Shown: piece after piece, positions 1-12,399 of the stretch
Position numbering within the stretch: position 1 is the first letter of the stretch
Layout of the letters: each line of letters starts with the position of its first letter
Assembly (NCBI GenBank): GCA_963971575.1
Contig: OZ020611.1
Location: 54,903,381 to 54,967,380, forward strand
Reading direction: 5' to 3'
Origin: Liopterus haemorrhoidalis
Taxonomy: Eukaryota > Arthropoda > Insecta > Coleoptera > Dytiscidae
Length of the DNA stretch: 64,000 bases
Program-made: the position numbers and the translations under genes
Notes under the pieces: generated by a model
What the model was told of the DNA's origin: nothing
The model's database searches: none
The model's input: only the letters and a program-made list of their open reading frames with translations

Positions 1-685
1 AATTATGCGAGCAGCTAAGAGTAAAAGGAAAATGGGACAGATACCATTAAAAAAGATTGAAAATATTTACAAAATTCCTGAAAAATTGCACCTAAAAATA
101 GAGAAATGTCAAAAATAACATATTTCTCGAAAATTCTTCATAAAATTCGTTGAAAACTCTTCATAAAAATGTTGTTTTTTTTTCGTTGAAAATTAAAAAC
201 CTTCTTTGATCCTAGGATCAAAAATCAAAACGCTATTTATTTTGGAGGATTTTAGGAGGTTTATATTGTAGGATATGTCTGGTTTTTCACAGATTTGTTT
301 TAAGACGTCACATTGCTTCTGTTCTATGGTTATCGACTCTAAAAGCTTCGCTCAAGAACCAATACTATTTCTGTATAAAATTTAAGCCCCATTATATCAT
401 TAGGAAAATTTCTTTATACCTATGCCTACCTATTTTAGGAGAAATAAAATAGGTTTTTATAAACTTAATTTTGCATTTCTTCTAAGTTATATAAAAAAGT
501 AAACTTAATTTTAAGTGTTTTAATATAGCATTGCTAATGACTAATTGATTGTACTAATAACCTTAAATACTAATATTATTATTATTAACGTATAAACGGT
601 CTAGTAGTGAATTATTTAATTAAAGTAGCACAACTGGGAAGACTGTTACGTGCGTAAAAATATAACGCAATAAATTTAAAATTAG

Positions 686-842
686 TCGACCGGTGTGTCA
701 CAGTGGTAACACATGCCCGGCGCTGCTCAGGTTTTGGGTTCGAATCCTGTTCAGGTATAGAATTTTCAACACAAAAAATTAAAATTGTCCTGGCTAATCG
801 CCTCAGTAGCAAAGATCATAAACATGAAATAAAAACAAAAAA
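686..842 (+). repeat. tRNA-derived SINE, copy 1
   Basis: It has a pol III promoter layout: an A-box-like GTGGTAACAC and a B box GGTTCGAATCC, followed by a body (AATTGTCCTGGCTAAT) shared with the copy at 47887 and an A-rich tail. The 66- and 79-residue frames over it are SINE translation, not genes. Confidence 0.85.
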
Positions 843-1137
843 CTTTAGAATCTGTTTATTATATTTTAAACTAAATTTCTTATATTTTAAATTGAACTAT
901 ATCTTGAAGATATACATTTTATATATAAGCATTTTTTGTTAAAATAATTTCAAAAAATTAATTAATGTATACGATGGTTATTCAGAATTTTATCTAACAA
1001 TTATTTTTCAAATGCGCAAAAGTATTATTTCGTGAAAGACACGTTTCAACTTGTTTTATATATTTGAAAAATATTCACTGCTTTGTTGCGTACAGTGTGA
1101 CCAAAAGAAGAAATAATATAAAAAAGAAAATCAGAAT

Positions 1138-1190
1138 TATGAAGGATACTACTCCACTACGACAACGCACCTGCACATACCGTCCAATGA
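1138..1190 (+). pseudogene. mariner-type transposase fragment
   Basis: A short frame reads LLHYDNAPAHT, the catalytic-aspartate block typical of mariner transposases, then runs into a stop. Nothing recognisable flanks it, so it is an isolated relic. Confidence 0.5.
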
Positions 1191-2944
1191 ACAAGAATAT
1201 CGGTGAATGGCGTATTTCGTAAAACATGTTATTTCTATATTGTTCAAAGTGCGGGTCAAAAACTTAAGCAAACCGTAGACAGCCCACAAGCCGGCTTTTA
1301 CCTACCCCTATAGAGGTTGTGGAAGATCGTGTCTACACCGAGAGAATATAGTCAGGCGACAGTGTCAAACGACTGCCGCTTTAGTAGTTTCAAGAACATA
1401 AACTGTTGGAGGACATGTGTTCATTTCCAGTAACTGCCGGTAAATATAAAAGACTTGTAGTTGGAGTTAAGGAACAAGTATAGACAGGTTATTATACTGT
1501 CAACAACCCATCGCCCATCTTTATTTAAAATCTCGCGATATTGAAGAGTTGCGCGACCTCTACCACGGTGTAAACATTTACTTCTCCAACAACATGGCAC
1601 GACAATGTCGTATGACTATATTCCTGCATTGTAGACATGCAGTAAGAAACGTACCAAAAATGACAAACATGTCAAATATAGAATTTGCTCCGCTTATTTA
1701 ATTCACCGTTTAATAGGGCCAGTGTAGGTTATAATTGAAAAACTCGATGCGTACTTGTCTTACACATTTTTACTTTTAAGGATAAAAAAAATTAAATTTT
1801 AATAATAAGAATAAGTTCCCATCAATTGGGAGGTACTTAGGATAGAGAAGATAATTTCTTTGTTCCTAAACTTTCGGCATTATGTGAAAGTTATGTGGTA
1901 AGCGTGATCGATCGGGCCTATTACTCCTGTACAGGCATTCATTTTATATAATTTGAGTCAAACCCTTAGCTGACAATAATGCCTTGTTATATTCGCTTTT
2001 AAAAAGCTATTTATTTCTAGCTAAATTAGCATAGCACTTCAATGATTTTTATTAGTAGTTGTTATACAGAAATTCATTTGGTTCTGGAGCGATTAAAGTC
2101 CTTCTGACGACCTAAATTCAAACACTAATAAAAAAAAAAAAAAAAACATATATACACTATTTGTACAAAACGATCCTGAATAAAAACTAACATTTCAAAA
2201 CTGTTGTCTACTGGGAAGCAAAAACAAAAGGTAAAATAGCATGGCACTTCTCGTTCCGATTCCGATTTGGGTCACGTGTTTTTTCATATGGGTCAAAATA
2301 ACGTATATTTTCTTGTTTTTTCTCTTAAACAAGAAGGGAGTAAAGGGAGTGTCAATTCATGGTTGTTAAAGAGTTGATTATTTCAGAGGAGGTACGTGTC
2401 TTACTGTTGTATTCTTTTTGGTATAAAACACAGGGTTTTTTTTTTTCATTTATTCATATATGAAGTGCCATACTTGATATTTTGGAAAGACACTTCAAGC
2501 TTAACTTTCCCATTTTTTGGGAGAGTTTATGGCTATTGTTTAATTTTTGTAACACATAATTTTGTAAATATAGCAGAAAACTTTTTCTCTAAAATATTTT
2601 ATTTTGTATTTATATATACATATATACATTCGTCAAGTTAAAAACAACAAAATAATAAAATTTAGTTTTAATAGTAGCTACTTAATATGGTTCAAATGAT
2701 GGATAAAAAGAAATAGTTGCGTAAAGCGTTGTTAAGTCTGATTATATGTTTAACTATGCATCATGTCGTCAAGTGTTGCTGAAAGCATTGCCAAGCACGC
2801 AATTAATTATTTTTCATTATGAAATATTTGACAATATCGTCAACTAAAGACATGATTACCTGACGATATTATTAACAACACTTGGCAACTGGGCCATAAT
2901 GTAGTTCTAACGAATTGTCCAACTTTGGTGGGGTTTATTTTAAA

Positions 2945-2968
2945 TTATTATTATTATTATTATTATTG
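2945..2968. repeat. (TTA)n microsatellite
   Basis: About seven TTA units. Confidence 0.9.
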
Positions 2969-3075
2969 TCAGATAATAAAGAATTTATGAAAATTTATAA
3001 TGGCTACATACCCAGTGCAAGACCGCATTAGATTATTGAATTTTATTATGTTTCAATTTCAATTTTAAAAAATGC

Positions 3076-3437
3076 AGAGTTTGCTTGGCCTCCCCGTTCC
3101 CCAGATTTGACTGCACCTGATTTATTTTTGTGGGGCTACTTAAAAGGCCGAGTTTACATGAACAAACCAGCAAAAATTCAAGAGCTTAAACAAAATATTC
3201 TTGGAGAAATAACAAATTTGGAGAAACGTTGCGTAATGTAATGAAAAATGCTTTAGAAAGAGCAATTATTTGTCAACAAGAAAATGGAGGTCATTTAAAT
3301 GGTGTTATTTTCCACACATAGATCAAAAAAAGTTAACTAAGTACACTTTCATGTAATAATATTTTTTTTTTTTTAAATATTCAAATTACAAAAGTTATAT
3401 TCATTTTACATCAGTCAGTCCAAGTTGGCCCACTCTG
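3076..3437 (+). mobile_element. Tc1/mariner-superfamily element, 3' remnant
   Basis: The frame begins EFAWPPRSPDLTAPDLFLWG, with SPDL..PDLFLWGYLKGRVY being the third catalytic-acid region of a DD[E/D] transposase of the Tc1/mariner type. A frameshift near 3220 separates it from the C-terminal part (ALERAIICQQENGGHLNG) and its stop at 3319-3321. The element ends in GTTGGCCCACTCTG followed by TA, a typical terminal inverted repeat and target site. The 5' half is missing, so it is inactive. Confidence 0.8.
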
Positions 3438-4323
3438 TATAACAAAATTACTAGAAAGTAAGCTATGTTAGGGGATTGACGTTTGAAACGTACCCTTATA
3501 ATTTAAATGCAAAAACACTCTTTTTAATTCGATTTTTTTTCTTTTTAATTTCAGATTAAACAACTATAATTTTGTCATATATAATTTGGATTTTGACATC
3601 CATATATATATATATTACAAAATTTTACCCAGCATCGTTTATAATAGTTACGATTGTACTATTTTACAAAATATCTAAGAATAACAGTAATAACTTATAT
3701 AGTGCGATTTCAAACAATACGATATGTCTACAATACTTAATAATTTTTCATAAAAATAAAAATATACACTCTTTTTCAAGGAATTATATATAAATAACAC
3801 GGCGCAACCAATGATACATGAGCAACATTAAAGCATAGTCATTATAGATCCATAGCACAATCATAATATAAGATTCATAGCACCATCTTTGTTCTGTTTA
3901 TCAACAGATTTTCAAAGCAATGACACTCTTTTGTACTCATATTTATACTATGCGATGTCTTATGTTATGGAGCTATTATAAACCAGGTTTAATACAATGT
4001 TCAGTTGAATAAATAATAGACTTGCTGCTGATGAGGCTTGACTTGCAGACCGAAATATTACATTCAGTATTCATATAAAAATACAATGTTCAGCGACATT
4101 ATTTAATATGTTCAATCGGTTGTCTCAATGGAGTGAATAAAATTTCATACTTCAAATAGTAAGATTTTTAATAGTGTTTGATATTTTCGAAAATAATTAC
4201 TTGCACTATTTAAATTATTGCTCTAGATTCCGACATTCTTCTCCCAATGTGAAAACATTGTTAAATTATAGATTTGATTAATTTTTAGTGGGTAGCAAAC
4301 TTTATTTTTGCTCCACTTTAAAT

Positions 4324-4531
4324 CAGTCTTTCTCAAACTGGAGGCCAAGAGATTTCACTCAGAGGAGAGCAAAATATTAAATAAATATTTAATAATAAAA
4401 AATAGTTACATATAGCGATTACGGAACAATAATCCAATCGATTATAATGTTTCATATTCAATCCCCTTCTATTGACGATTATTTAAATTAATTTCAAGAG
4501 GGCTTCGCGAAAGATATTTTGAGAAGCACTG
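4324..4531. mobile_element. hAT-type MITE
   Basis: CAGTCTTTCTCAAACTGG and, inverted, CAGTGCTTCTCAAAAT; flanks CTTTAAAT / CTTTAAGC (6 of 8). Confidence 0.75.
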
Positions 4532-4784
4532 CTTTAAGCCATAAAGGAAAATTTCGGGAACCACTGTAAAGCTTTAATAAATATAGTTTTATATTTTTTC
4601 TTTCCATTTTCTATAATTTAAATAAGTGATGCTACTTGAAAAGCTAAATTTTTTTATTTCCAAAATTTTTTATCTTTTGAATTTTTATTATCTTTATATT
4701 TCTTAAGTACTAAATTTCTTTTTATCAATTTGGCTATCATATTTATTACTATTTATAAATTATGTAAATTATTTTTAGCACTAT

Positions 4785-4958
4785 AGTCAATTTCTTTGGT
4801 TTAAGCCGAACTAGATGTTAAAATCTAGTAATTTTTATCGATAGAATGACGGTTTTGACCATTTTGTTTAGCAAAAGCCCTGTTCAAGCTAAGAAGAGCT
4901 TATGACAACTTACAAAAGTGAAAATTCCAGTTAGTTCCTCTTAAAGGTTTGGAATAGC
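4785..4958. repeat. short MITE (family A), copy 1
   Basis: Ends resemble TTTCTTTGGTTTAAGCCGAA and (inverted) GCTATTCCAAACC. The same about 180-bp family recurs at 32419, 50447, 51041, 58510, 58636 and 63308. It has no coding capacity. Confidence 0.7.
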
Positions 4959-5012
4959 ATATAGTGACAACTTTAATTTTATATTTTTATAAATATAAAA
5001 CTCGTATAATCC

Positions 5013-5184
5013 GTCTCAATTTGTAATACGAAACTAGATCTGGTTACTTTGGTGACTGTTGTGGTGTAAACAGACCTTGACGAATCCGTGTGAACCAATA
5101 TTATGATAATATTATAAATGTATTGTCAATATAGAACATGAAAAATGAACTTTCCCTGTTAGTTACGTATTACACAATGAGACA
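5013..5184. repeat. MITE (family C), copy 1
   Basis: Imperfect terminal inverted repeats: GTCTCAATTTGTAATACG at the left and, inverted, TGTCTCATTGTGTAATACG at the right. The inner sequence matches the copy at 46369-46542 in inverse orientation. Confidence 0.75.
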
Positions 5185-8100
5185 GATAATACTGTTTTCA
5201 GTAATGTCAAGAATTTTGTTGCCAATTTAATAATACCAAATTTCACTTATTCTGAAGAATATTAAATATTTAATCGAATTCAATATCAATTTGCAAATGT
5301 AACAATAAAGCCACCGCTTTTACGATCTATAGTTATTTTTTGTGCTACTATTTCTGGTATATTATTCATCATTTTTCCATAATTCTTTTCATTCTATAAT
5401 GTATAATAATAAAATAAAATTTCCCATTTTTCGAAAATCGAAAAGAATTATATTTTAAAAATTAAATAATAGCCATATTTAATAAAAGCGCATGCTTAGG
5501 TATGTAGGCTGGTTCATATTCATCTCTGAGATAATTTAGCAACAACGTTGCTCTGTAAATAAATACATTCAGTATAAATAAGCAAGCAATGTTAGCTTAC
5601 ATAAATAAACAGTATTTTTGAAGTTGGCATTTTCATTAATTTACCGTCGCAAAATACTGTCTATATAATAATCAAAGCGTTTTGGCATCATTTTTAAAGT
5701 GTAACTATTTATACAATGTTACAATTGAGAAATATCTGTAATAAAACTATTAAATTTAAAAATTAATAAACTATAGCAAGTAAAACTTAAAATAATAATA
5801 AACAATGTTTAAAATAGTCAAATTAATTTGCAATAAGATAAAAATGGCCCCAAATAGATATTTAACTTAACAATTATTGCAATATATTTGGGTCCTCAAC
5901 TTAATTAAATCTAACCCAATCCTAATAATTTAAACCGAATAGCAAGTTTGAATTCTAACCTAAAATTATTTAACCCTACTATTCATGAATTTCTCAGTTC
6001 TTTTGCATCCTTTTTAATAAGGTTTTTATATAATTAAACTGCAACCGTCTTTGTGTTTAAGTAAAATTTAAATAATTTCTGTCAGCTAAAGCCATTTTAG
6101 GTAGTGGATACATAAGGGTTGTTGATTTTTGAATAATATTTATAGAGTGTAAGCTCTGCTGAAAATTTTCTTCAAGTGCTAAGGATACAAGTTTCAAATC
6201 TATATTATTATATATAATAAAGTATATAAATCAATCTTCTAAATCAACAACCATTGACAGTCAATAGAACAAGAGGATAAATAAACGACAAAAGTAGCTC
6301 CAACTAATTGAGGACTGACACGCTCGAATACGATGTCTGGTGGTCAAATATTGTACTAGACACTTTAGAACTCTTTGAACTTATTACGTATGTTTTAGTA
6401 TTGTATTTTTGTTAGAATGTCGACAGAAGTTGTGAAAAAGTCGAGCGTTCCTGTTATTTCTAAATAAACCCTAAAAGTATTATTTACTCGACACTTTTGA
6501 ACTTGTAATTACAAAAAGTGGCCGGATTTAGTAGTTGGTAAAAGAGTTTAAGGGTTCATTTTTAACTAAATTAAGTAAAATAAAGTACGGTTAAGACCAA
6601 CTTATTTATTTTTTATTACTATCTGACCATAGTAATAGTTATATTTGGTCTCTTATATTAAATGGTCTAATAAGCGCTAATAGTCACAGATGCTGTGATC
6701 TAAAATTTGATAATTATTATATTTGTTTTTTTTTTACTTTGATTTTATAGTGCCAACTTTAAATCTCACAGCCAGATAATTTATATTTTATTAAAAATAT
6801 AGCCATGTTTTTATGCCTTATTTTTTTTTAAAATAATAGCCAAAACGCTTGATAATAATTTTAAATAAATTAAACCACACCAGGAAAATTAATAAAAATA
6901 TAAATTATGCATTGGGTAACGAAGCAAGGATAACGTGCTAGGATAATAGGATTGTTTTTATCAAGATCGGTTTGCACATTGCATCAAATCATAATCCTTA
7001 ATGTTGAAAACATTAAGCAGAAATGATTATTAAGCGCAGTTAATTAATTTTATTTACAAATTGTGTATTAGGTCTTTGTACAGTGAATATTTTGTCCAGC
7101 CCTGGGTATATTTTAATTTAATTTAATTTAAATTGTTAGCTAAAAAAATAAAAAATCAAAAATAAAATAAAAAGTAAAAAATCGCAGGATAGGGCCTAGG
7201 GATAGCACTTCACATACTAAAATATTTTATTTTCCATGGTATTAATTTTTGTTTTCGATTATTTTAAAATTAATTTATTGTTTACCACAGGACTGTAACA
7301 TACTTTTCTTGTGGAATTGTTATATTTTTATTTTATTTATTTACTTCTTTTATTTATATATTTTTATATATATTTCTGTGATTGTTATAAGCGAATATTT
7401 TAAAAGTTAAAAATAATGGAATTTTTATTGCATCAAAGACTTAGGCTTTTAAAATATTGTTTTATCTTAACCGCTTTACGTAAATAGGGATTACCAGGAC
7501 ATCATCGCAATAAAATCCCACCTAGCTATGAAGCTCTAGTCATAACCTGGGTCATATGCCAATAATTGGTCTCTAATTTTGGTAATTTGCTGGGGATAGT
7601 CAACATAACTTTTTTTTATGAATTATGCATCCAAGAGTTGGGTAATAAGACCCGGTAAATGCTACAATCGGGCTCTCGTTTTATAAAATAGTGCCTTTAT
7701 TGAAAATTATATTTTGACATCCTTTTTCCGAAAAAGGGACTTACTCTTGTACGTCTCAGAATTTGAAATCTTCCGAGATTTGTCCCGCCCTCTACGGAGG
7801 TAGTATTAAAAAAAATCACTGGAATATTAGATTTTAATAATCACATTGGGTAGAAAATATTGATTTTAGGATAACAAAGAGTTATCCAGTAATGGTTTTA
7901 ATGTTTTCTTATATAGCTTCACTAATATCTTTTTCCCAAACTTGGATTGCCAAAATGTTAATTTTTACTTGGAAAATATATATGGCAAGAATTATTAAAC
8001 ATCGATTTGGAGACCTTCTAAAAACATATTTTGAGAAATAGATCAGTTACCTAGTTTTGTCAAACGAGATCGCCGAAAGTATAGCAAATAATTTTAAAAC

Positions 8101-8186
8101 GGTCGCCAAAATAATAATTTAGATTTTTAATTATAATAAATATATTTGAGGATCGTATAAGAACGTAGTGTAATACTGAACTAGGC

Positions 8187-8318
8187 CAGTGTTTCTCAAA
8201 GTGGGAGTCCCGATATCTGAGAGGATTGCAAACTATTATAAATAGATTTGAAAAAAAAAAAGATTTCATAACAACATGATTTGAGGGGTCTCTTATCTGA
8301 TGAGATTGAGAAACCCTG
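8187..8318. mobile_element. short hAT-type MITE
   Basis: CAGTGTTTCTCAAAGTGGG and, inverted, CAGGGTTTCTCAATCTC. Flanking duplication is degraded. Confidence 0.65.
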
Positions 8319-8465
8319 ACCTAGATTAATATTTCTCAAACTTGAAGTCATAAGATTGCTGGAATGTCCTGATACTTAACAGAAACTTAACTGAGCAAAA
8401 ATGAGGCCTTGAATCAAACTGAAGTACCGTATATCACCCAAGATTTATTTTTGGACTTAGCTAGT

Positions 8466-8545
8466 AACCTGGCTTCAAACCCGAGCCACCATCACCTAGA
8501 AGTCAGCGCATCGCTACACTAACCACTACGCCACGGTGACCGGCA
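8466..8545 (-). repeat. tRNA-like SINE fragment
   Basis: The minus strand reads GGCGTAGTGGTTAGTG (A-box region) and GGTTTGAAGCC (B box) about 45 nt apart. Insect tRNA-derived SINE heads look like this. I do not call it a tRNA gene: the acceptor ends do not pair and no CCA-proximal stem is clear. Confidence 0.6.
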
Positions 8546-9674
8546 TTAGCAATATTTATTTGATAAGAAAATCTTATTATTTTTTGACATTGTTTCTGTT
8601 GTTAGAACTAAAGACCTCATCCATTATTTTCCTTTTTGACTTTTATTTAAAATATTCGTTTATTTGAAGTTATTATATAATATTTAGTTTATTCTAGTTT
8701 TATTATGTTCCACAAGATCTATAGCACTGTAAAATTTCTCAGGGCATATTTTACGTATGTTTATATTTTTATACTTCGTTTGCGAAACATCTGTGATTGT
8801 GTGTGCTACGAAAACGAAATAAAAAACCGATTGTGTCCCAACAATTTGAAACATTATATTCAAAATATAATAAATGTCGTCCTCGCATAATTTTTTACTC
8901 ATAGTGATACTAATTACTCATTATTAATTCAGAATTATCAAATTGTTCTAATAAGAAAAAACTTTGAACAAATTGAAATTTTGAACAATGTAACGATTTT
9001 TACATTTATCAAAGTCTTGAATCATACATTGAATCTTTCCTTCAATATATAACTTCATAATAAACATATGTGGAAGGAAAGATTGAGTGTTTCATTTAAA
9101 ATTTATCATTCAAAACACTTCAAGAATTATGAAACCTTTAGTATTGCAAATAGTAGATATTATCGCCTGGTATGTATGCAACTTAGCTTACACAAACTAG
9201 TGGATTGACACCTCAAATCTAATTCTGCTTAAATCTGTAATTTTCAAATATAAAATTATAATCATGTTGAATATGAATTGTTTTCCAGAATTCTACATGT
9301 GTATTCAAGGATAAGTTGAACTTGTCAATTGAACAGACAGAAAATTAATAGTAAATAATGTAAAAATATAGCAAATCTTTTTTAATTTTGAAGAGAGCAA
9401 ATTACCCAAAGTGTTCATACATTTTCTGATTAAATTTACTGTCTAGATCAGGCCAGGGCAAATGGCGGCCCGCGGGAAAAAATAAGGTCTTAGTTCGTTT
9501 ATAGGTGCGGAGTATCAGTTACGGGTAAAGCCCACTTCAAACCTTAAAAGGAGAACTCATGACAACTCGTTACGGGAGGGGGGTGAAATTTAAAGCTACA
9601 CCGCTGCATTTAGTTTGGTTTTACAATGATACCCTAGCAACTGATCTTCGAATAAATTCGTGTGCCCCTTACCT

Positions 9675-9886
9675 AGGGTGACCATTTTCTTGAGAAGGCA
9701 ATGCGGGACGGAGAAATAAAGGTCGTCAACTCCCCAAATACAATTCAAGTGCACAAAAGTTAGAATTAAAAATGCAGAATATTTTGCGTGACATGTCACA
9801 GTCAAGTGCAGTAAAGTAAGAATTAAAAATCTCATGTCATAAGGCGGGACACCGAATCAAAATGCGGAACGAATGGTCCTACCCTA
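9675..9886. repeat. TIR element, probably a MITE
   Basis: AGGGTGACCATT at the left and, inverted, AGGGTAGGACCATT at the right. Inside, GCGGGAC appears near both ends in opposite orientation. Exact borders are uncertain. Confidence 0.55.
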
Positions 9887-10627
9887 CCCTTACTCGAAAA
9901 TGTAAATGATAAATATTTAAATTTTGATTATCTTGCTTGCCTAGACTTTTGCACCCGATGCAATTACCATTTTTGCCTCACCCTTATTGCTACTGATATC
10001 TTATAAAGTTTGCTTTATTTTAATTGTTTTCCCTAAAACATATTTCGTTCTTAAAAACGTCATTTTTCAATTTAAACATTTTGTTAAAAATGGCCAGTTC
10101 AGTGACTGTCTGCCAACTACACTCTATCTAGTTTGCAGACAGTTTGCCACTATATTGGATATCCTTTGAAGCTACTACAATCAGACGACCACTATAGTGA
10201 AAAACTGATAGGTCTCCTATTTGCAAAAGTGGTTTTCTCTAAGTTCTACCATAGCTAGGTTTCATTAACTTAAATCTTTTATAGTTTGTTGCTTAAGAAC
10301 AAGTTTTAACTCGAGTTAGGCATAACTGGAGTTAAAAGAATTAACTCATTCTTTAGTAACTGATCATTAGGTGTATAATTAATCCTAGATACTGCATTTT
10401 TTTCGGTTAAAGACGACGTAATTTACTATATATTTGAAGTGTTGTTTCAAATTGTTCAAGAACACAAAACTACGCAAAAAACGCGCTAAGAAAGTGTGTT
10501 TTGATCTAATTAAGACACGTACATGATTCCTCAAAATGATAAATGTATTTAATAATAAAACAAGCATATCAAAAATCAATGAAACACAGTTGGTATGGTT
10601 GGTTTGGGTTATAAATATGGCCGATAC

Positions 10628-10728
10628 CTCCCAATCTCGTTTTCGAACTTCGCGTTCCAAGTCCCATTTTTGTTCCTCACAAGCATACATGCGGTCATAA
10701 TAGTCCTTACATATCTTCGATAGCTGTC
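10628..10728 (-). CDS. wupA: wupA mutually exclusive exon, version A (last in order)
   Basis: A 101-nt alternative exon of troponin I, between acceptor CGATTATAG|GA and donor TGGGAG|GTATCG on the minus strand. The junction codon GGA gives Gly, then QLSKICKDYYDRM, YACEEQKWDLER, EVRKRDWE. This is the version closest to the commonly cited Drosophila TnI sequence in this region (YYERMYICEGQKWDLEYEV). A 101-residue ORF that begins MYACEEQ here is only this exon read through its donor into the intron; the part after WEV is not protein. It is the last troponin exon I can find before the left edge of the window, so the next constant exon must be more than 10.6 kb away or was missed. Confidence 0.96.
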
Positions 10729-11865
10729 CTATAATCGGAAACGGAACGACTAGTAAATAATAGCTTACATAGAGTTATCAATCTATAGAGTGCACATTTT
10801 GGATAAGGCTCTGTGAGTTACCTCACTAGAGTCAAATCTTCATATACGAATAATGAGATACAAACAATCAAATATAGAGAAAATTCTATATATTCAATTT
10901 ATTTGAGTTATAGTTAATATTATTATTATTATGATTCATATTTTCAGTAATATAACAGAAGCAGTTATTTGATAATTGGTAAAATGAAAGGCATTACCCT
11001 GTATTTTTCTTGAAAAAAATAGTTTAACAGAATATTTTCATTTATCTCCAAATACAAAAATAATTGTCAAGGTTTCACTTCTCGTTTAAATTTTAATATA
11101 AACATCTAATTTTTAATTTTATAACAATTCCAATAAAGTTTTAAATAGATAGCTTAAATATAAAATTTTGGAATTAAATATATTGGGATATTAAAACATT
11201 TATTTCGACTTTGTGTTCTTTTTATTGTTATTGAGCTTAAAAATTTAAATTTTATAAGCGTGCAAATTTGTTTTTTTATTATTATGCTTCATCTATAGTT
11301 TCATATCTCTATGAGTAGAGTGCATTGTCATAGACGTCTGTTATGTAGAGACTACATTTGATGTTGAATGACAGATGTATATCATGGCGCTGTATTGTAA
11401 TGTCGTACAGTACATTATTATATTTATTTCGTTAATAGCTTTAAATACGTTAAAAAATAGTATAAAAAATAGTTTTTTATACTATTTTTATCCTCCGGCA
11501 CTATATGAAAACTTGATTGGCGGGACGTTCCGATATTAGAGCTGTATTAATTAAAAAAGGCGAGATTTTACAGACGACTTTTGCAGCTGTAGTTGATTAC
11601 AAAAATATGGTAAAATTTGGGGTTATCATTGGTAAATAAATGCAAAATTCTAAATTCTGTTCAACTGAGTGTCAGATTCTACCGACCACTTTTAGAACTC
11701 TTTATACAGACCATATCTTTTGCAGCTGAAAACAACCGCAAATACTGGGCAAGCAATTATCAATAATAAATAAATTCAAAACGCAGAAACCCTTGAAAAT
11801 AGGGTCAGACTCTCTTGGAAGATGGTGCTTTGGTTTCCTATTAGCTACAGACACTGTATTATAAT

Positions 11866-12089
11866 AGTCTGGCCAATGGTGATATCACTGCCATTAAGAG
11901 TCCAAATAAATATTAGTTTAAAATGAAAAAATGGCATAATCTTTGCAGAAAGAGTAAATTTTTGGGAATAGTTTCACATAAATTTACTGTTTCTGCAAAG
12001 ATTAACTTATTTTTCCATTTGAATTTATAATATTTCCAATATTTTTATTTTGGACTCCTAATGGCGGCGCTGTCACTGTACAGACTGTT
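11866..12089. repeat. palindromic MITE
   Basis: The outer arms share AGTCTG...GGACTC/GAGTCC in inverse order. The inner arms carry AATCTTTGCAGAAA and its inverse TTTCTGCAAAGATT. Confidence 0.7.
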
Positions 12090-12290
12090 ACTAATCAGTG
12101 TCAAATTGATTGATAATACACAAAACCTCAAAAAAATGATAGCATCTATGTATGTATTATTTCGCTATAAACTATTAAATAAATATTATTATCTAAATTA
12201 GAAGCAACTTTAAAAAAAAAAATTATATAATACCAACTAACACATAAATATAACTCCAAATTGTCCGCCTTGCTGTAGTTCTTTCTAGGT

Positions 12291-12399
12291 GGGTTCGAGA
12301 AGCAAGCTCGGAGTGCTCCGGGTCACTCCAGTTTAACACCAGAGCGTTCTAGAGTTAAACAGAGTGACTCAGAACACTCCGAACTTGCTTCTCGAACCC
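12291..12399. repeat. palindromic MITE, GC-rich hairpin
   Basis: Arms GGGTTCGAGAAGCAAG and, inverted, the same 16 bases at the right end, continuing as TCGGAGTG on both sides. Roughly 45 bp of each arm can pair. Confidence 0.8.

Larger units (their letters stand above)
1..10627 (-). other. wupA: wupA intron downstream of alternative exon A (left part of window)
   Basis: 10.6 kb following the GTATCG donor of exon A. I searched the minus strand for the next constant TnI exon (the inhibitory region around KFVKPAL) and did not find it; it probably lies to the left. The stretch holds two tRNA-derived SINE-like sequences (686, 8466), Tc1/mariner remnants (1138, 3076), hAT-type MITEs (4324, 8187), other MITEs (4785, 5013, 9675) and AT-rich sequence with no gene that I recognise. 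Confidence 0.7.

Noticed and set aside
703..760. tRNA gene candidate on the plus strand
   Set aside because: A and B boxes are present but the cloverleaf is incomplete and the body is shared with another SINE copy, so it is a SINE head.
1200..1760. Moderately GC-balanced stretch after the mariner relic
   Set aside because: Frames are broken in all directions and I could not link it to any transposase or LINE.
9190..9240. Another GAG|GT candidate (…AGATTTGAG|GTGTCA) left of exon A
   Set aside because: No matching TnI residues and no acceptor at the right distance.
10385..10690. 101-residue minus-strand ORF starting MYACEEQ
   Set aside because: Only its first 21 or so codons are real; they belong to alternative exon A. 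The rest is intron read through the GAG|GTATCG donor.
10801..10860. Possible fifth alternative exon ending GTGAG|GTAACT on the minus strand
   Set aside because: The upstream frame lacks the RI..LE..K[YFW]D core and any 101-nt acceptor spacing.
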